64,000 nucleotides of DNA from Atherinomorus stipes. Its lineage: Eukaryota; Chordata; Actinopteri; Atheriniformes; Atherinidae. The notes below the pieces were generated by a model. It was not told the DNA's origin and ran no database searches. It saw only the letters and a list, made by a program, of their open reading frames with translations. The number at the start of each line of letters is the position of its first letter. Position 1 is the stretch's first letter. This document shows, one piece after another, positions 12,926-24,287 of this stretch. The position numbers were made by a program, and so were the translations under genes. Location: NCBI GenBank assembly GCA_023101725.1, contig JALJCO010007076.1, positions 248,001 to 312,000 of the forward strand. The letters run 5' to 3'.

Positions 12926-13819
12926 GACATTTCTCTAGAGAAAAGATTGACAGGAAGAGACAATTTACTTCACAGATTGTTTTTAGAGACATCAGCTGTG
13001 TGTTGTGTGGAAATCTATCAAACTATGGGGATAAGTAAAGTCTTTTCATAGCATTACTAAAAATAGCAATGCCATTTGTAATTTCAAAGAAAATTGCTAT
13101 TTTCCCCTTGGTTATTGTATGACTTTACAGGACAAAAAAAATCATGAAAGCTCCCATCCATCATGGATATCCCTATAACAGATGTATCATCGAACAGGTT
13201 ACAGTATAGAAAATACGTGGGATTTTGTTGAAATAATACATTTTCTTCCTCTCATCAAGTCCATATGTTATTATGAAAAGATAAAAACATGACTTCATTC
13301 CTTGTTTACATCTGCTGCTTGATAAGACCATCCTTTCCTTACATGATAAAGCTGATATGAAATGTTGTGAGAATTTAAAAGAACTCTTCCCAAACTGGTA
13401 ACAATCCATAACTCTGCTATTCAACTGTGTATTCTCAGGTTAAATGTCCTACTCATTTTATAATGAAACCTTTGTGTCCTTTATCATTCATTAATAAGGT
13501 TTTGATAATAGTTATAATTGGTAATGTAAGTTTTAATTAATTCTAACCGTAATGAAATTTTTCTAGAGGCTTCTACTATCAAGATTGAAAACTGAAACAC
13601 ATTTCATTTTGCATTTTAACCCACTTTAAACTGATCTCAAGTCAATATTCAGATGCAGTTTTATATTGTTATTAACACTGATAATCTGTATGTAAAAAAA
13701 AAAAAAAAGTGAAGCTTGACTCCGTAAAAATTGTTTTGAGACTTCCTGAACTTTTCTCATGCAGATGTGTCTGACTGCTGCAAAAAATAAATTGCATGCA
13801 AAGAAATCTTATTAAAACT

Positions 13820-14122
13820 GTATGTCTCACAACAGTGGTCACTGTTAAAGCACTTGTTGATTTCTTGCATTTTATGTGAATGGGCTGATGAATCTGGAAA
13901 GTCCCAAAGTGGTTCAGACTCCTCTCACGTTCAGCACAGATGGAGGGTGTTTGTCCGATGTGGATGTGCTGATCAACTTTTTCACACTCACATCGGCTTT
14001 TCCTCACTGCTGATGAGGAGCTGATGTTTTTTCAAACTTTGTAAGTGGCAGAAACTTTTTCCACATTCAGGTTCAGGACAAATGTACGGGTTCGCTCCAC
14101 TCATAAAGTGGTGTTGTGTCCA
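13820..14122 (-). pseudogene. Degenerate C2H2 zinc-finger relic
   Basis: On the minus strand the first part reads 'SGANPYICPEPECGKSF' then 'LQSLKKHQLL' and 'EEKP', which is a linker, a C2H2 finger with C-x4-C, and the next linker. A stop and a frame change follow near 13994. The next frame gives 'RCECEKVDQHIHIGQTP', a finger with its middle deleted. It ends with 'ICAERERSLNHFGTFQIHQPIH' split across the C-x2-R-x3-L-x5-F-x2-H-x3-H spacing, where the second cysteine has become arginine. C2H2 fingers bind DNA in transcription factors. The broken frame, lost ligands and partial fingers show that this is a relic, either from a decayed paralogue or a retrocopy. No intact KRAB, BTB or other partner domain is visible nearby. 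Confidence 0.75.
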
Positions 14123-14332
14123 TTAGCTTTCAGTGGGATGAGGCAGCATCTTTGCTTCCTCCGGTCCATCACTGGGGATCCATTTATATGTAAACAATGT
14201 GTAAATCACTTAACAACATGAACAGGTATAATTACTGCTGACGGTAAAATGACTGCTTTTATACACAGCCTGAGTGTGCATCTTTTGTGTCTATATGAGA
14301 GAGTGCATGTACGTGTTTATGTGTGTGTGTGT

Positions 14333-14594
14333 GTTCCTGTACTTGCAACATTGTACGAATCTTTTTGCACTTTTAACCAATAAAGTGGGGACACTTTTGG
14401 AAACTGAGGACATTTTGCCTGGTCCTTATTAAAAAAGTCTAAGAAAAAGTCATTTTTGTGTTAAGATTTTGGTTAAGGTTAGGGCAAGGGTTAGGTTTAG
14501 GTTTAGGCAATCAGTTGTGATGATTAGGGTTTGGTAAGGAGCTCAGGAATGCACTATGTCAATGAATGTCCTCACTAAGACAGAAGTACAAGGG
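14333..14594 (+). repeat. Telomere-motif dispersed repeat, forward copy
   Basis: The copy begins 'ttcctgtacttgcaa' and ends 'gacagaagtacaagg'. It carries 'gaggacattttg' boxes and a block of TTAGGG/TTAGGTTT variants around 14480-14530. It is flanked on both sides by (TG)n. A second copy in opposite orientation lies at 15014-15307. I recognise no coding capacity, and I cannot give a family name. Confidence 0.85.
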
Positions 14595-14615
14595 TGTGTG
14601 TGAGTGTGTGTGTGT

Positions 14616-14632
14616 GGGGGGTGGGGTGGGGG
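14616..14632 (+). other. G-rich tract with quadruplex potential
   Basis: Runs of 6, 4 and 5 G are separated by single T residues. The six-G run could supply two of the four G-tracts needed for a quadruplex. Confidence 0.5.
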
Positions 14633-14821
14633 TATATTTACATAATACAAGCAGTGAAAAAGAGGTATGTGTAGTGTACACTATAACTTAGCACTTTTAT
14701 ACAGTGTTGAACTTTGCCGTCTCCTTGGCTGCTATATGTGTTTATTGTCAACTGCAGAAGGTTGAACAGCTTGTTTACTGAAGTCATGAGTTTGTCCAAC
14801 CCTTAAGAGATAGCTGATATG

Positions 14822-14859
14822 TAGGTGTGTGTGTGCGTGTCGTGTGTGTGTGTGTGTTT
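14822..14859 (+). repeat. Interrupted (GT)n microsatellite
   Basis: This GT-rich tract lies between the two inverted repeat copies at 14333-14594 and 15014-15307. Confidence 0.9.
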
Positions 14860-15013
14860 ACATTTACGGGTGGGAGGAACTTTACAGGCTCTCCTGGCAC
14901 ATGAATGTGACATAAAGATCTTTTCAAGCTTGGTTTGAGAGTTGGCAATGATGCAAGACTACAGCAAAACATACAGACATTTTTATATACCCAATCATAC
15001 ACACACACACACC

Positions 15014-15307
15014 CATCCTTGTACTTCTATCTTTGTGAGGACATTCATTGGCATAATGCATTCCTTAGCCCCTTACCCTAAAACTAACACCCATAACTGA
15101 TTGCCTAAACCTAACCCTTGCCCTAACCCTAACCTAACCCCAACCCTCACTGACACTAAAACCAAATCTTGACCTTCAAAAATATTTTTTTCTTTGGCTT
15201 TTTTAGTGAGGACCGGCCAAAATGTCCTCACTTTGCAAAAATGTCCTCAATTTGCTGGTTAAACACGCAAAATGGTCCTCACAGTGTAGCAAATACAGGA
15301 ACATACA
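15014..15307 (-). repeat. Telomere-motif dispersed repeat, inverted copy
   Basis: Read on the minus strand this matches the copy at 14333-14594 over its whole length, from 'tgttcctgtatttgc' to 'gatagaagtacaagg'. The telomere-like block is longer here (15066-15150 on the plus strand as CCCTAA variants). CA-type dinucleotide repeat lies on its left and a shorter imperfect one on its right. The pair could form a stem of over 250 bases with a loop of about 420. Confidence 0.88.
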
Positions 15308-18209
15308 CGCATACATATATGTGTGTCATGTCTATGCCATCTCTGGAATATATCTATGAATATTCATCCTCCTCCTTTAGATAGCATGCTCGTTCCCTAG
15401 AAATCATGGGTGTGTGTGCGTGTGTGTTCATGCTTGTGTGTCTGTGAGTGGTTTTCAGGGCTCAAAGATCAGGTAAAACACTGGCAAGCTACAAGTGAGA
15501 GCTCTCTGGAGGCCTTGCTTTGACAGACTTGCCACTTATTTTTCTTGTCTGTGTTTATGCGTGCATTGTGTGTGGGTGAGTGTCTTTGCAGACCTGTAAA
15601 AGCTCATGTTTCAAACAACTGATGTCTCCTACTTTTTGAAGCTTAGAGACGATGCAGAGACTATGATGCTTAATTTAACTGGTTTCATGTGGCTGGTGGA
15701 ATTAATGTTGGGACTTTCCAAGAGTTGTCTTTTCTAAAGATGCAGCGTTATGCAAAAAATATGGTTTAACCACTTTGGTGATGTTTAACTTGAAATTATG
15801 CATATTACTCCAGTATTATCAGCATGGCTTCATATGGATTTGAGTTTTATTAACCCTGACAACAGAAATAACTACTGTAGCTGCTTATGTTTAAAGGGGC
15901 CAAGATTGAACTTGGTTGACTGTTTGGATGCTTTGAAGAATAAGGGTGGTCATAAAATGAATATTGAAAATATCTCTTGCTTTCCTGCCCATACACAGAA
16001 AACATACTGAAGAATTAAAGCTTGCCAGCTGCCTTCCTGCGGCTTGAAAGAGACATTTTTGTTTTAAAAACATTTTCCTACTGATTTACTGATCTAAAGG
16101 GTTTAAATTTGAATATCTCGGGGCTGGCGGGCTGTTCTGTTGACTTTCATAAAAACCAATGCAATATATAATATAAATGTAGAGGGATTTTTTTTGTTTA
16201 CTGGTTTGTTTGCTTTTTATGTTAGGATATTTTCATCCCAAGAGGGAAAGCAAGTTAGAGCTAGACCCAAATCTTTGATTTATGACAAAGAAAAAAAAAT
16301 GTTTTTGTTGTTAAAGTTTAATTTGGCAAATATGATTTATCAGATGCTCACAATAAACTAAAGCAAACAGACTTTATTTTTCACTCTATGATTGTCATTG
16401 GTAAGTTGGTCTAACACATATCAGCTCTGAAAGACACACAAAATGTTAATCAGTTTCCCAACTTTCTTACAAAACAAATATATGTAACTAAGCTGGGAAT
16501 TGGGAACTCTATACCACAGTCAGTCTTCATTATTACTGTTATAAGCTTTGTGACATCTTAAAAGATCAACTTTACAGATCTGATCATTTCTGCTTTCCAA
16601 AATCTTCACAAAAATGTTCTTTTTTTTAATGTGCATTTGTTCTATTACGTGTGTAATGAATTGAACTGAGTACATATGAAAAAAGAAAACAAAGTTAACT
16701 TCTGGATGTTATAATCATGGCATCTGAGCCTGTACAAACCTTTTACTATCACATTTTTGAAAGACAAATATGCCATTGTATTGTGGAGGTCATGTAACAT
16801 CTTAAAATAATTAGACTTGAAACACACAGCACGTGGTATATCAGCTAATCCATCTAAGATTACAAAGCCAGGTCACATGTCCAGATTTATGACATCCCAT
16901 GGGCAGCTGCCACAGTGTGACATATGGGGATCACAGGGTTTATTTATAGTTCACGTGTGATTCTCGTGCTTCGTTGAACGCTGGTAGAGGTGTGAGAGGT
17001 TGTATCTTACAAAGTGAGCTGTTTGGCTCTTTCTGCCAGGCCACTCTGAATCACAGTGTCTGCTTGAAATGTAAATTCAAAGTGATTCTGAGTGACTACC
17101 CCTACCCAGCGCTGCTGGACCACCTCTTACCACAGCTGTGACCATGTTTAGATTATGACCAATAAATATACAATGACAAATGTTCTGAACAAGTGTGATG
17201 CAATATGTATAGTCTACATCTATTAAATGGCTTGCAGTCGCCTGCTATAACTGTAAAACCGAGCTGTTTAAAAGCCATCCTCAACCATCTTTCACCAAGG
17301 CTAAACATTTCTGTGAATTTATTTTAGCTGGCAAATGAATCAGTAACATTGAGTCAGTCATTCAGTTCTGTTCACTGGTCAGCTGAGGTCAAGAGGGAGG
17401 ATTATTCTTTCTGTCCTGGCTGCAACATCCACCAAAGAGAAATAAGACACTAATTAGATTAGTTTTATCCAGCGGTTAGAGGCCTCATTCTGAAATGAAA
17501 TACTTTGACACAGTAGAAAAGAAAGACTTATTGTAGCCTACTCTTTGTATAAGAAGTATAAAATGGGAAGATCACTACCATGCTTTTATATCTGTGTACA
17601 GGATGAGAAAAAAAAAATCACCAGTGGATCCCTTTTTATAGACATTAGCTCTTGATTTTAACTTTTTTTTTTTTCTTTTTAGTAAAAAGAACACAGGTAC
17701 AATTTCAAGAATAAATGAATGCCAGATTAAATTTGGCTTCCTTTTTTTCCCCAATTTCCACTGGATATTTATTAAAGAGGAATAAGGTTAGGTAATAAGG
17801 TAAGATTGTTTGATCAAATTGTTGAGAGTAAACGATTTCCAGAAAAGTCCTCTTTACCAAATATCCACAGTTAGTAAGAACTATCAAAAACACTTGTGAA
17901 ATAGACAGTTCAGAGATTTTGCCTCCTTTCACGGTAAAGAGGAGAAAAAAGAATACAAAAGTGACATTTTTTACATTGCACACTGGTTCTGCCAGCTTAT
18001 CTGCTACACATATAAGACAGAAAGAGAGATCCATTATTTTAGGCGAGACACTGCAGGCAAATAGGGTAAAAAATTTAACTAACTGGTATCACCATGAAAC
18101 TTTCTTGGTTTATGCCTCACATTAGGGCTATCATTTTTTGTATTGCAAGTTTTCTGAAATTTTGTGTTTAAATATGCAAATTAGGTGTTGTATAGCCAAA
18201 AATGAGCTA
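15308..18209. other. No recognisable feature
   Basis: AT-rich DNA with short GT tracts near 15400-15440. I see no exon, RNA gene or repeat family that I can name. Confidence 0.5.
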
Positions 18210-18745
18210 ATTTGCTAGCCTCGTGAAACCATCCTGATCTTGCGAGCTTCAGGTTTTCACTTACAGATCAGTCTGGCTACTTTCCATTGAAGAGAATTTG
18301 AGGCAGTTCACCAAACGAACGTCCAATCAGCGTTGGCTTTGAGGCGGGTTGAGGTGTGACGCAACGAGAAGTGACAGTTCAGTCTAAACAACATGGCGAC
18401 TTCAGTGGATGAAACTAGCATCAGCGTGGCTATTGATTAAGTTTTATCGGAATTACTGCCGACATGTTTCTTGTTTGCTGAGCTAACGAGCCATTGCCAG
18501 CAGCAGCAAGAGGAGCCTGGCTTGTGGTTGTGTTTTCGTTGTCGCTCTGTTAGTACATTATGCTTCGTTGATCTGATTGGTTGATTTGGCCCGTCTATCA
18601 CCAACATAGGTGGTGATAGACAGATGCCTTATCCAATCAGCTAACCAGTATTTTCGCCCCTTTCCAAAACTACTCTAACGGATGATTCCCAGATGGATTT
18701 GCGGGAGTCAGTAACCTGACTCCGCCAGATGGATTTGCATACATT
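18210..18745. mobile_element. Non-autonomous DNA transposon / MITE
   Basis: The interval starts near 'tagcctcgtgaaaccatcct' and ends near 'gactccgccagatggatttg'. Both termini resemble a common teleost miniature element. It is distinctly richer in CpG than its flanks and contains several CCAAT-type 'ccaatcag' motifs in both orientations. The hexamer 'atttgc' lies at both outer ends and may be a target-site duplication. No transposase frame is present. The boundaries are approximate. Confidence 0.65.
18570..18641. repeat. Hairpin inside the MITE
   Basis: The inner arms gtctatcacc (18593-18602) and ggtgatagac (18612-18621) are perfect, with a 9-base loop. Outer arms containing ctgattgg and ccaatcag extend the stem imperfectly to about 30 bases per side. 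Confidence 0.85.
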
Positions 18746-19288
18746 TCTAGGAAAAAAATTTAAACACGGGATTAAGCCAGGTTCAAAGTTTCTTTTGAAT
18801 TTTGTCCACATATTAAAGTCAAAAGTTTTTACAGAGGGGATTTTGGATATCTCTGTAGATCATTTCACAATTTAGAATATACTGTCAACAACCAGAAAAA
18901 AAAAAATCATTTTTTGGCATATTTTTGGGATGAAATGTTCTATAAATCAGGGTGTGAATGAGATATCAAAAAATCCTTCTGTTAAAACTTTAAGAATACA
19001 GTCAGGAGCAAAACTTGAAAGTTTGGTTTCTGTAAATGCTCCTGAAGTGGAGATTCAACCCAGAATAAGAGAAAAAAAATTCAACTTTCGTTTTTTGGAG
19101 AACAGAATGATGCAGAACAAATATTTAACCATTGAACAATGTACATGTGCATTGAAAAGTTTAGAGAAAGTTTAATTCAGTTCACCTGGAAAGGTTGTAG
19201 TGGATTTTAGATTACTTCTGACATCATACAAAAAGCCAAATATCCTTCACTTTTTGTGAGTAGTGTATATGCAAAAATTCCAAAATTT

Positions 19289-19505
19289 GGCCTATGTCAT
19301 GATAAAGAATCCTTCAAAAAAATTCCTGGATCCAGAAGGTGATGCAGATCACCACCAAAATTTAATGGGTTCATCCTTGGGCTGAGGCACATGCTTGGTG
19401 AAGATTTTAGGTCAATCTGTCCAGAACTTTTTCTGTTAAGTTGCTGACAATCAGACAAACAAACAACGCGAACAAAAACATAACCTCCTTGGCGGAGGTA
19501 AGAAT
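19289..19505 (+). mobile_element. LINE-like 3' tail, copy 1
   Basis: This is a recognisable teleost dispersed repeat. It runs from 'ggcctatgtcatgataaaga' through 'cctggatccagaaggtgatg' and 'caccaccaaaatttaatggg' to 'cctccttggcggaggtaaga'. A truncated second copy lies at 41021-41115. The ending is often seen at the 3' tails of fish non-LTR elements, but this clade assignment is uncertain. No coding sequence remains. Confidence 0.65.
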
Positions 19506-19611
19506 ATAATTCAGAAAATGATGACCAAGAAGGTGCCACATAAGCTATATTTATGCTCCTGCTGCTTTGTGATTAAGAATCAATCTCACAAGAACATTTT
19601 TCTCCTGCGGT

Positions 19612-20414
19612 CTTAAAGGGGTACTTTGAGATTTTTTATATAGGGCCTCATTTTCAAGTTAGCCAGGGTACTATTTGTCTCTGGAGATAGTTTCAGCATA
19701 TTTCATCCTGTTATTCTAGTTGCAGGAGATCACTGTTGCTTATAGTGCAAGTGATAGGAATTGCAAACTAGTCTGTCACTAAAAATCTTATCCACTCTAC
19801 AGAACACCCAAGGCAAATCAGTTATAAAGCAAGACTATCTCTGTAAATGCTCGTGTTTATGGAATAATTACACAACTAAATCTTAATTTACACTGTGTCA
19901 CATTTTGATGGTAAAGTGTCTTATCAGCAACAAAGTTTTAGACTTTTCTGTATTTGGCTGCAGAGTGACATCATCTGCCACTACGTACACAAAGGAATTT
20001 GATTACACAAATAAAGTAAAAAATATAGCCACACTTGAGATATGAAGATATGTCTGATTTCTTTTTTTTTTTCAAACAAACCATCAGCATTGGTCTGTGA
20101 ACCGGAATACACTGACAAAGATTGCAACACTTGCACTAAAAAATTTGTCAAGGTAAGTTTTCTTTGTAACGCTATTCTAATGAAACAGGCTTTTACACAG
20201 ATTCTGTTGTATTGCGTTATAACTAATTTGCCTTGGGTGTTCTGTGGAGGGAATAAGACCGTTATTAACACTTGCAATAGCATTAGTACAGTCGACCTCC
20301 TACAACTATAATAACAGGATGAAATTTTGAAACTGTCTCCAGTGATAAATACCCTGGCCTAACTAAAAAATGAGGCCTCATGTCAAAAATTCTGAACCCC
20401 CCACTCCCTTTAAG
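19612..20414. mobile_element. Long-TIR non-autonomous element, copy 1
   Basis: The left arm (19612-19880) and right arm (about 20120-20414) are inverted repeats of about 270 bp. Both show, read inward, 'cttaaaggg', 'aggcctcatttt..agttag', 'ccagggta', 'gtttca', 'catcctgttatt', 'acagaacacccaaggcaaat' and 'ctgtgtaaa'-like blocks. TTAA lies at both outer ends (19613-19616 and 20410-20413). This would suit a piggyBac- or Kolobok-type target, though it could also be part of the palindromic tip. The open frames inside are repeat-derived. A second member of the family lies at 49590-50803. Confidence 0.85.
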
Positions 20415-21346
20415 CAGAGGGAGAGGAGTTTAACAGTTTCTTAATGACAGTGTAGAGAAAGAAAAGGTACATCAAGTCCCAATACATGTTAGTTCTCCTC
20501 CTTCCACCACGTACCCAAACCACAAGGACTCTTATGGAAAGTAGTTGCTATAGGGTTCATACATCTGGTAAGGTGATCCAATTTCAAAATTATCAACAGG
20601 ACATTATGGAAAAATATACACATTATCAGAGAATTGGTTTGTTTTTGTTTTATTAACTAAAATACACCCTTCTAATCTGTTTACTAAAACACAAGGTATT
20701 GGGTCCAGTTATCAGTGGAATGAAATGATATAAAAAAGAAAACACTACACACCTTCTTTATCCAGTTTTCCTTTACTGTATACTGTATGCTTTGTCACAG
20801 CTAATTCATAATGCGGTTTCAAAAACTCATTATGAAATTAGTATGGAAAATATAATTTCTTTAAAGAGCTGGTCAGCCAGTGTTAAACTGATGACTTAGT
20901 GAGGCAAAAAAAAATGCCACAAAATAGCTAAAACCTTATTGGCCCGCATTTTCATCTTTTAAACAAATAACAAAGGGTTGGGCAGGACTTATCCTCGGCT
21001 AATATACATTTTCATCATTGGTCTCGTCAATGTGCATTTCACAATTTATTTATAACAGAAATGTTTTGGGCCACTTAACAGAGCAACCATCAGAAAACCT
21101 GTGCATGCCGTAAATCCTCTAATAGTGACATCTTTTCTATTAAAACTGCCCCTCTGTTAATTTCTGGGGTAGCATTGAGAAAAGTAAATCATTTCCGTCC
21201 CTCTAATACAAGCTTCCTTTTAACCAATGAGAGGCTGCTGTTTGCTATGCCCGCCCCTGTGAGCCCTAGTGTGCACGAAGGCACAAACACTACTTCCTCT
21301 TCCCGCAGAGCATGTGCGAGGTACCAAAACAAAACACAGCAGCAAC
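20415..21346. other. No recognisable feature
   Basis: AT-rich sequence with no motif that I can name. From 21200 it becomes more CpG-rich and leads into the transposase relic that follows. Confidence 0.45.
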
Positions 21347-21597
21347 ATGGCAACTACTGGCACGGATAATCAGAGAAGAAAGTTTAGAGTGAAATTTAAA
21401 GAAATGCATGCAAACATTCCAGAATGAAAGCTGCAAAACACTTTGATGTTGACCCAAGACAAGTCAGATACTGGAAAAAGCAACAGAATAAACTGTCCGT
21501 TTCCATTGCAGCTGCACAGGCCCGTTCGAATTTTCGTAACCCTTCCACACGGCACTGCACACTTTATTTGTGTTTCCTCTGGGAAAACCCATTATGA
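21347..21597 (+). pseudogene. Helix-turn-helix transposase-like relic
   Basis: An ATG at 21347 opens 'MATTGTDNQRRKFRVKFKEM', which ends at a stop at 21425-21427. A shifted frame starting at 21427 continues with 'AAKHFDVDPRQVRYWKKQQN'. Together these give the two halves of a Brinker/CENP-B type helix-turn-helix: a basic RRKF..KFK start, then A-A-x-x-F-x-V-D-x-x-x-V-R-x-W. This domain sits at the N-terminus of pogo/Tigger-like transposases and of host proteins derived from them, where it binds DNA. Part of the first helix is missing at the join. Nothing like a DDE catalytic domain follows. It is a broken fragment, not a working gene. Confidence 0.7.
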
Positions 21598-21784
21598 GCC
21601 GTTACGATTTCCCGCACCCGTTTCAGAGCTAACTCTAACGATGCTGAACCTACACAAAACGTGACGACTCTCCACTGATTGGTCAAAGGAAATTGTCGTC
21701 CTATTCGTCATACGTGTTTCACCTCGTCTCTTCTAAAAATACCTGGCTCCGTTTTTGATGACTACAAGCCACAAAGAAAACAAC

Positions 21785-22260
21785 AACAGCAGCGCTGGAC
21801 TGGCCATCAGGCATACCGGGCACTTTCCTGTTGGGCCGATGGTGAATTGGGGCCGGCACGGGCCTTTTTAAAAAAAAATATGGTAGCTTTTGTAGTCAGC
21901 GGCATAAGTCATCATACCTATTGGTACAAAACCGGTTGGTCGGCCCATTGGTCAGATTGTGGGCTGGACCAATTAGGCTTACAGCTGAGGGCCGATGCCA
22001 CCCCTCCCTCTTGGGCCACAGCTGTCAATCAATCATACAGAGAGAACTACACAAAGAGCAAAACACGGAAAGGTTGCACGGGGAAAATTAGGAATTAAAA
22101 GAGACTAGCTCTTCATGCAGATGCTGCCAAATGTATTAAAATAAGACAGATGATTGCTAGTGGCTGTAGAGGAGCGTCCTCTTCAGCCGCAGGTGACGAA
22201 GGCGGAGGTCGCTGTCAGTTTGATGAGGGGAGACCCGCAGCGAACCTTGGTGGGGGGTAA
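21785..22260 (+). pseudogene. Decayed repeat with hAT/ZMYM-like leader
   Basis: The first part (21785-22030) is a CpG-rich teleost dispersed repeat with 'gctggactggccatcaggca' and 'gtgggctggaccaattaggc'. The frame reaching 22098 ends '..SKTRKGCTGKIRN' and a stop. The same frame resumes at 22099 with 'KRLALHADAAKCIKIRQMIA', followed by a serine/alanine/glycine-rich acidic segment, and stops at 22258-22260. The basic K-rich start with 'LHADAAKC.K' resembles the poorly conserved leader of hAT-derived, zinc-finger MYM-like proteins of fish. This identification is a pattern impression, not a domain hit. At least one in-frame stop makes it a pseudogene. Confidence 0.4.
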
Positions 22261-22929
22261 GAAGTGATGAACTACTGCTGGGTCTGACAGAAATCAAGTT
22301 TGGGTGTAGTCTAGTTCATTTTTGTTGCGCTTGCTAACTGTTTTAAAGTCAGTAGGCCTAGCCTAGTTATAAGCAGGCTGTTCAAGTTTGCTCCACTTCC
22401 ACGGTGGCGCGGACAGCGCGCGCATCGTCGTCAGCTGACTGAAAGTCAGACACAGATATCAGCATTTTTTATAAACCACGGAGTTGAATGTGGAAATCAG
22501 CTGGAATATTTCTCCTGCTACGCCGATGTGTTGCCTACAGGCACACGCAGAGCTGAATACTGTTGTTAACAATAATTCTCAGTAGTAAAAAGGATCCAGT
22601 CATTCTTAGGTTTTATTAATGTCAACATTATCCGAGAGCTAAACTTGAAAGAATATTTAGCAAGTCCACTAAATGAAACGGTTGCATCAGGAGATTTAAA
22701 AATAAAATAACTTTGGTGTGTCCCGAGGGTTTGTTTGTTTCTAATCATTGTACTGTATTTCAGTCATTTATGGAAAATTATTTAACCATCATCATATGCT
22801 GTGATGGAGATGTTACCCAGTTCATGAACAGCTATATAGTTCAGGGGCACTGATTTTAAGGTTGCTGGTATCTTTAGGCTGCATCCAGTTTATCAAGCCT
22901 GTTTGGAGTAAGATTGTAATAGGGGACTA

Positions 22930-23330
22930 TATGGAATGAGTAGGGGGGGCCTTTGAAAAAGAAGAAATGAAAAAAAAAAAAAAAGAAAGACTCTTTTCGA
23001 TTTTTAAAAAAAATTGACATAAAAGGGATAATGACTTTGGAATTAAATGGAAAAGGGAGGGAATTTTTTTATAATAATAAGGGACAAGAACCCTAAGGGA
23101 GCTTTCATTGAGGGGGAGGGAAGAAAAATAAATTAAAAAAAAAAAAAAAAAAGAACAAGGTTTGAGTTCCTTATAGGGGGCTGAAATGGGGGATTTTCGC
23201 AAAAAAAAAACCGAAGAGCCAATTTTATTTTATCCCCCCGGGGACTATTCCCGGGGAAAAAAAAACGCAGGGGGCAGGAAAGGAAAAGGCAAAGGGGGGG
23301 GAAGAAAAGAGCAGGATGGAGAAGGTAGAA
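22930..23330. other. Homopolymer-rich purine tract, possible poor assembly
   Basis: The plus strand is almost all purine, with many runs of A (up to 18) and G (up to 8) and odd junctions such as 'tccccccggggactattccc'. It lacks the regular unit of a true microsatellite. It looks like over-called homopolymers at a low-quality read end or contig edge. A genuine polypurine tract is the alternative. Confidence 0.5.
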
Positions 23331-23459
23331 TAAATCAGCGTTACACCCGAATTCCAAACAGAAAATCCCCAATTAATTTCACGAATTTCATCGGGCCGCA
23401 TTAATGAGAATAAATCAACACAAAATGTTAATTTATTCATTGTGATCCGTTTGAAAAAC

Positions 23460-23575
23460 AGTAATGTAAGCCTCTCTTCTAATAAAAGCCCTCCTTCCAA
23501 AAAAAGCCCGGTCCTTGGTGCCCTAAAACAAATAAAAGCCCCGGTTACTACTAGAGGATTTACAATAATCCCTTT
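23460..23575. repeat. Probable dispersed-repeat fragment
   Basis: Repeated phrases 'aataaaagccc' and 'ataaaagccccggttactac' followed by 'tagaggatttac' resemble the end of a common fish miniature element. The family is not assigned. Confidence 0.35.
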
Positions 23576-24287
23576 AGCTGTTATAGGTTTACTAAGCACA
23601 TATCAAAATTTTCATCAGTGCACTGATAAAAGTTGCTTCACAGTTTCCCCTTTACTTCACTGTGTACTTCAGAGTTTACTTCATGTTTGACAGAGCCATA
23701 GCCCAAGTTAGCTGAGTGAAGGTCTGTTGCTACTGTCTGTGCCACAACTTTTAGGTGCAGCTGCATTTTGGTACATCAGACACTCAACAGATAAAAAGTA
23801 CAGTCTGTGAGCCTGACACAAGATTTGAGACGGTATTTATTAGCTAGATGTTGAAGTCATAGCCACTGAATTCACAGTTAAGTACGGAGCCCTCCACATG
23901 AATCTCAAGTCATCCCCTGCCTACAACTGCCATCACATCAACCTGCTGTTGCTGTCACTATTTGGCCACAGCTCACCATTGAGGTTTGGTCATCTCTGCA
24001 GGCATCTGAGTGCCAGCTTGGCCCCGCAGAGTCTTTCTCTCCAAGTTCCTGGAACATTCTAACTAAGGCCCAGAGGAGAAGGAGGGGAGGTGGCTTTGGT
24101 GTTCATTATGCGTTGCTATGAACAGCCAGCCTGTGTACCCATTGGAATGGATGACAAAAAAGCGATGTAGTGAGTGAACAAGTCAGTGGGACAACATCAA
24201 GAGCAGCTTTGAGTGCCAGCCTGACTAGGGTAGAGCGTGTATGTGTGTGTATATGTGTAAGTCAAGACTGAGTAAGAGTCTCCTGCT

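Noticed and set aside
14480..15150. Telomere or interstitial telomere array
   Set aside because: The TTAGGG variants are few and irregular, and they sit inside a dispersed repeat that recurs in inverted form. This is not a chromosome end.
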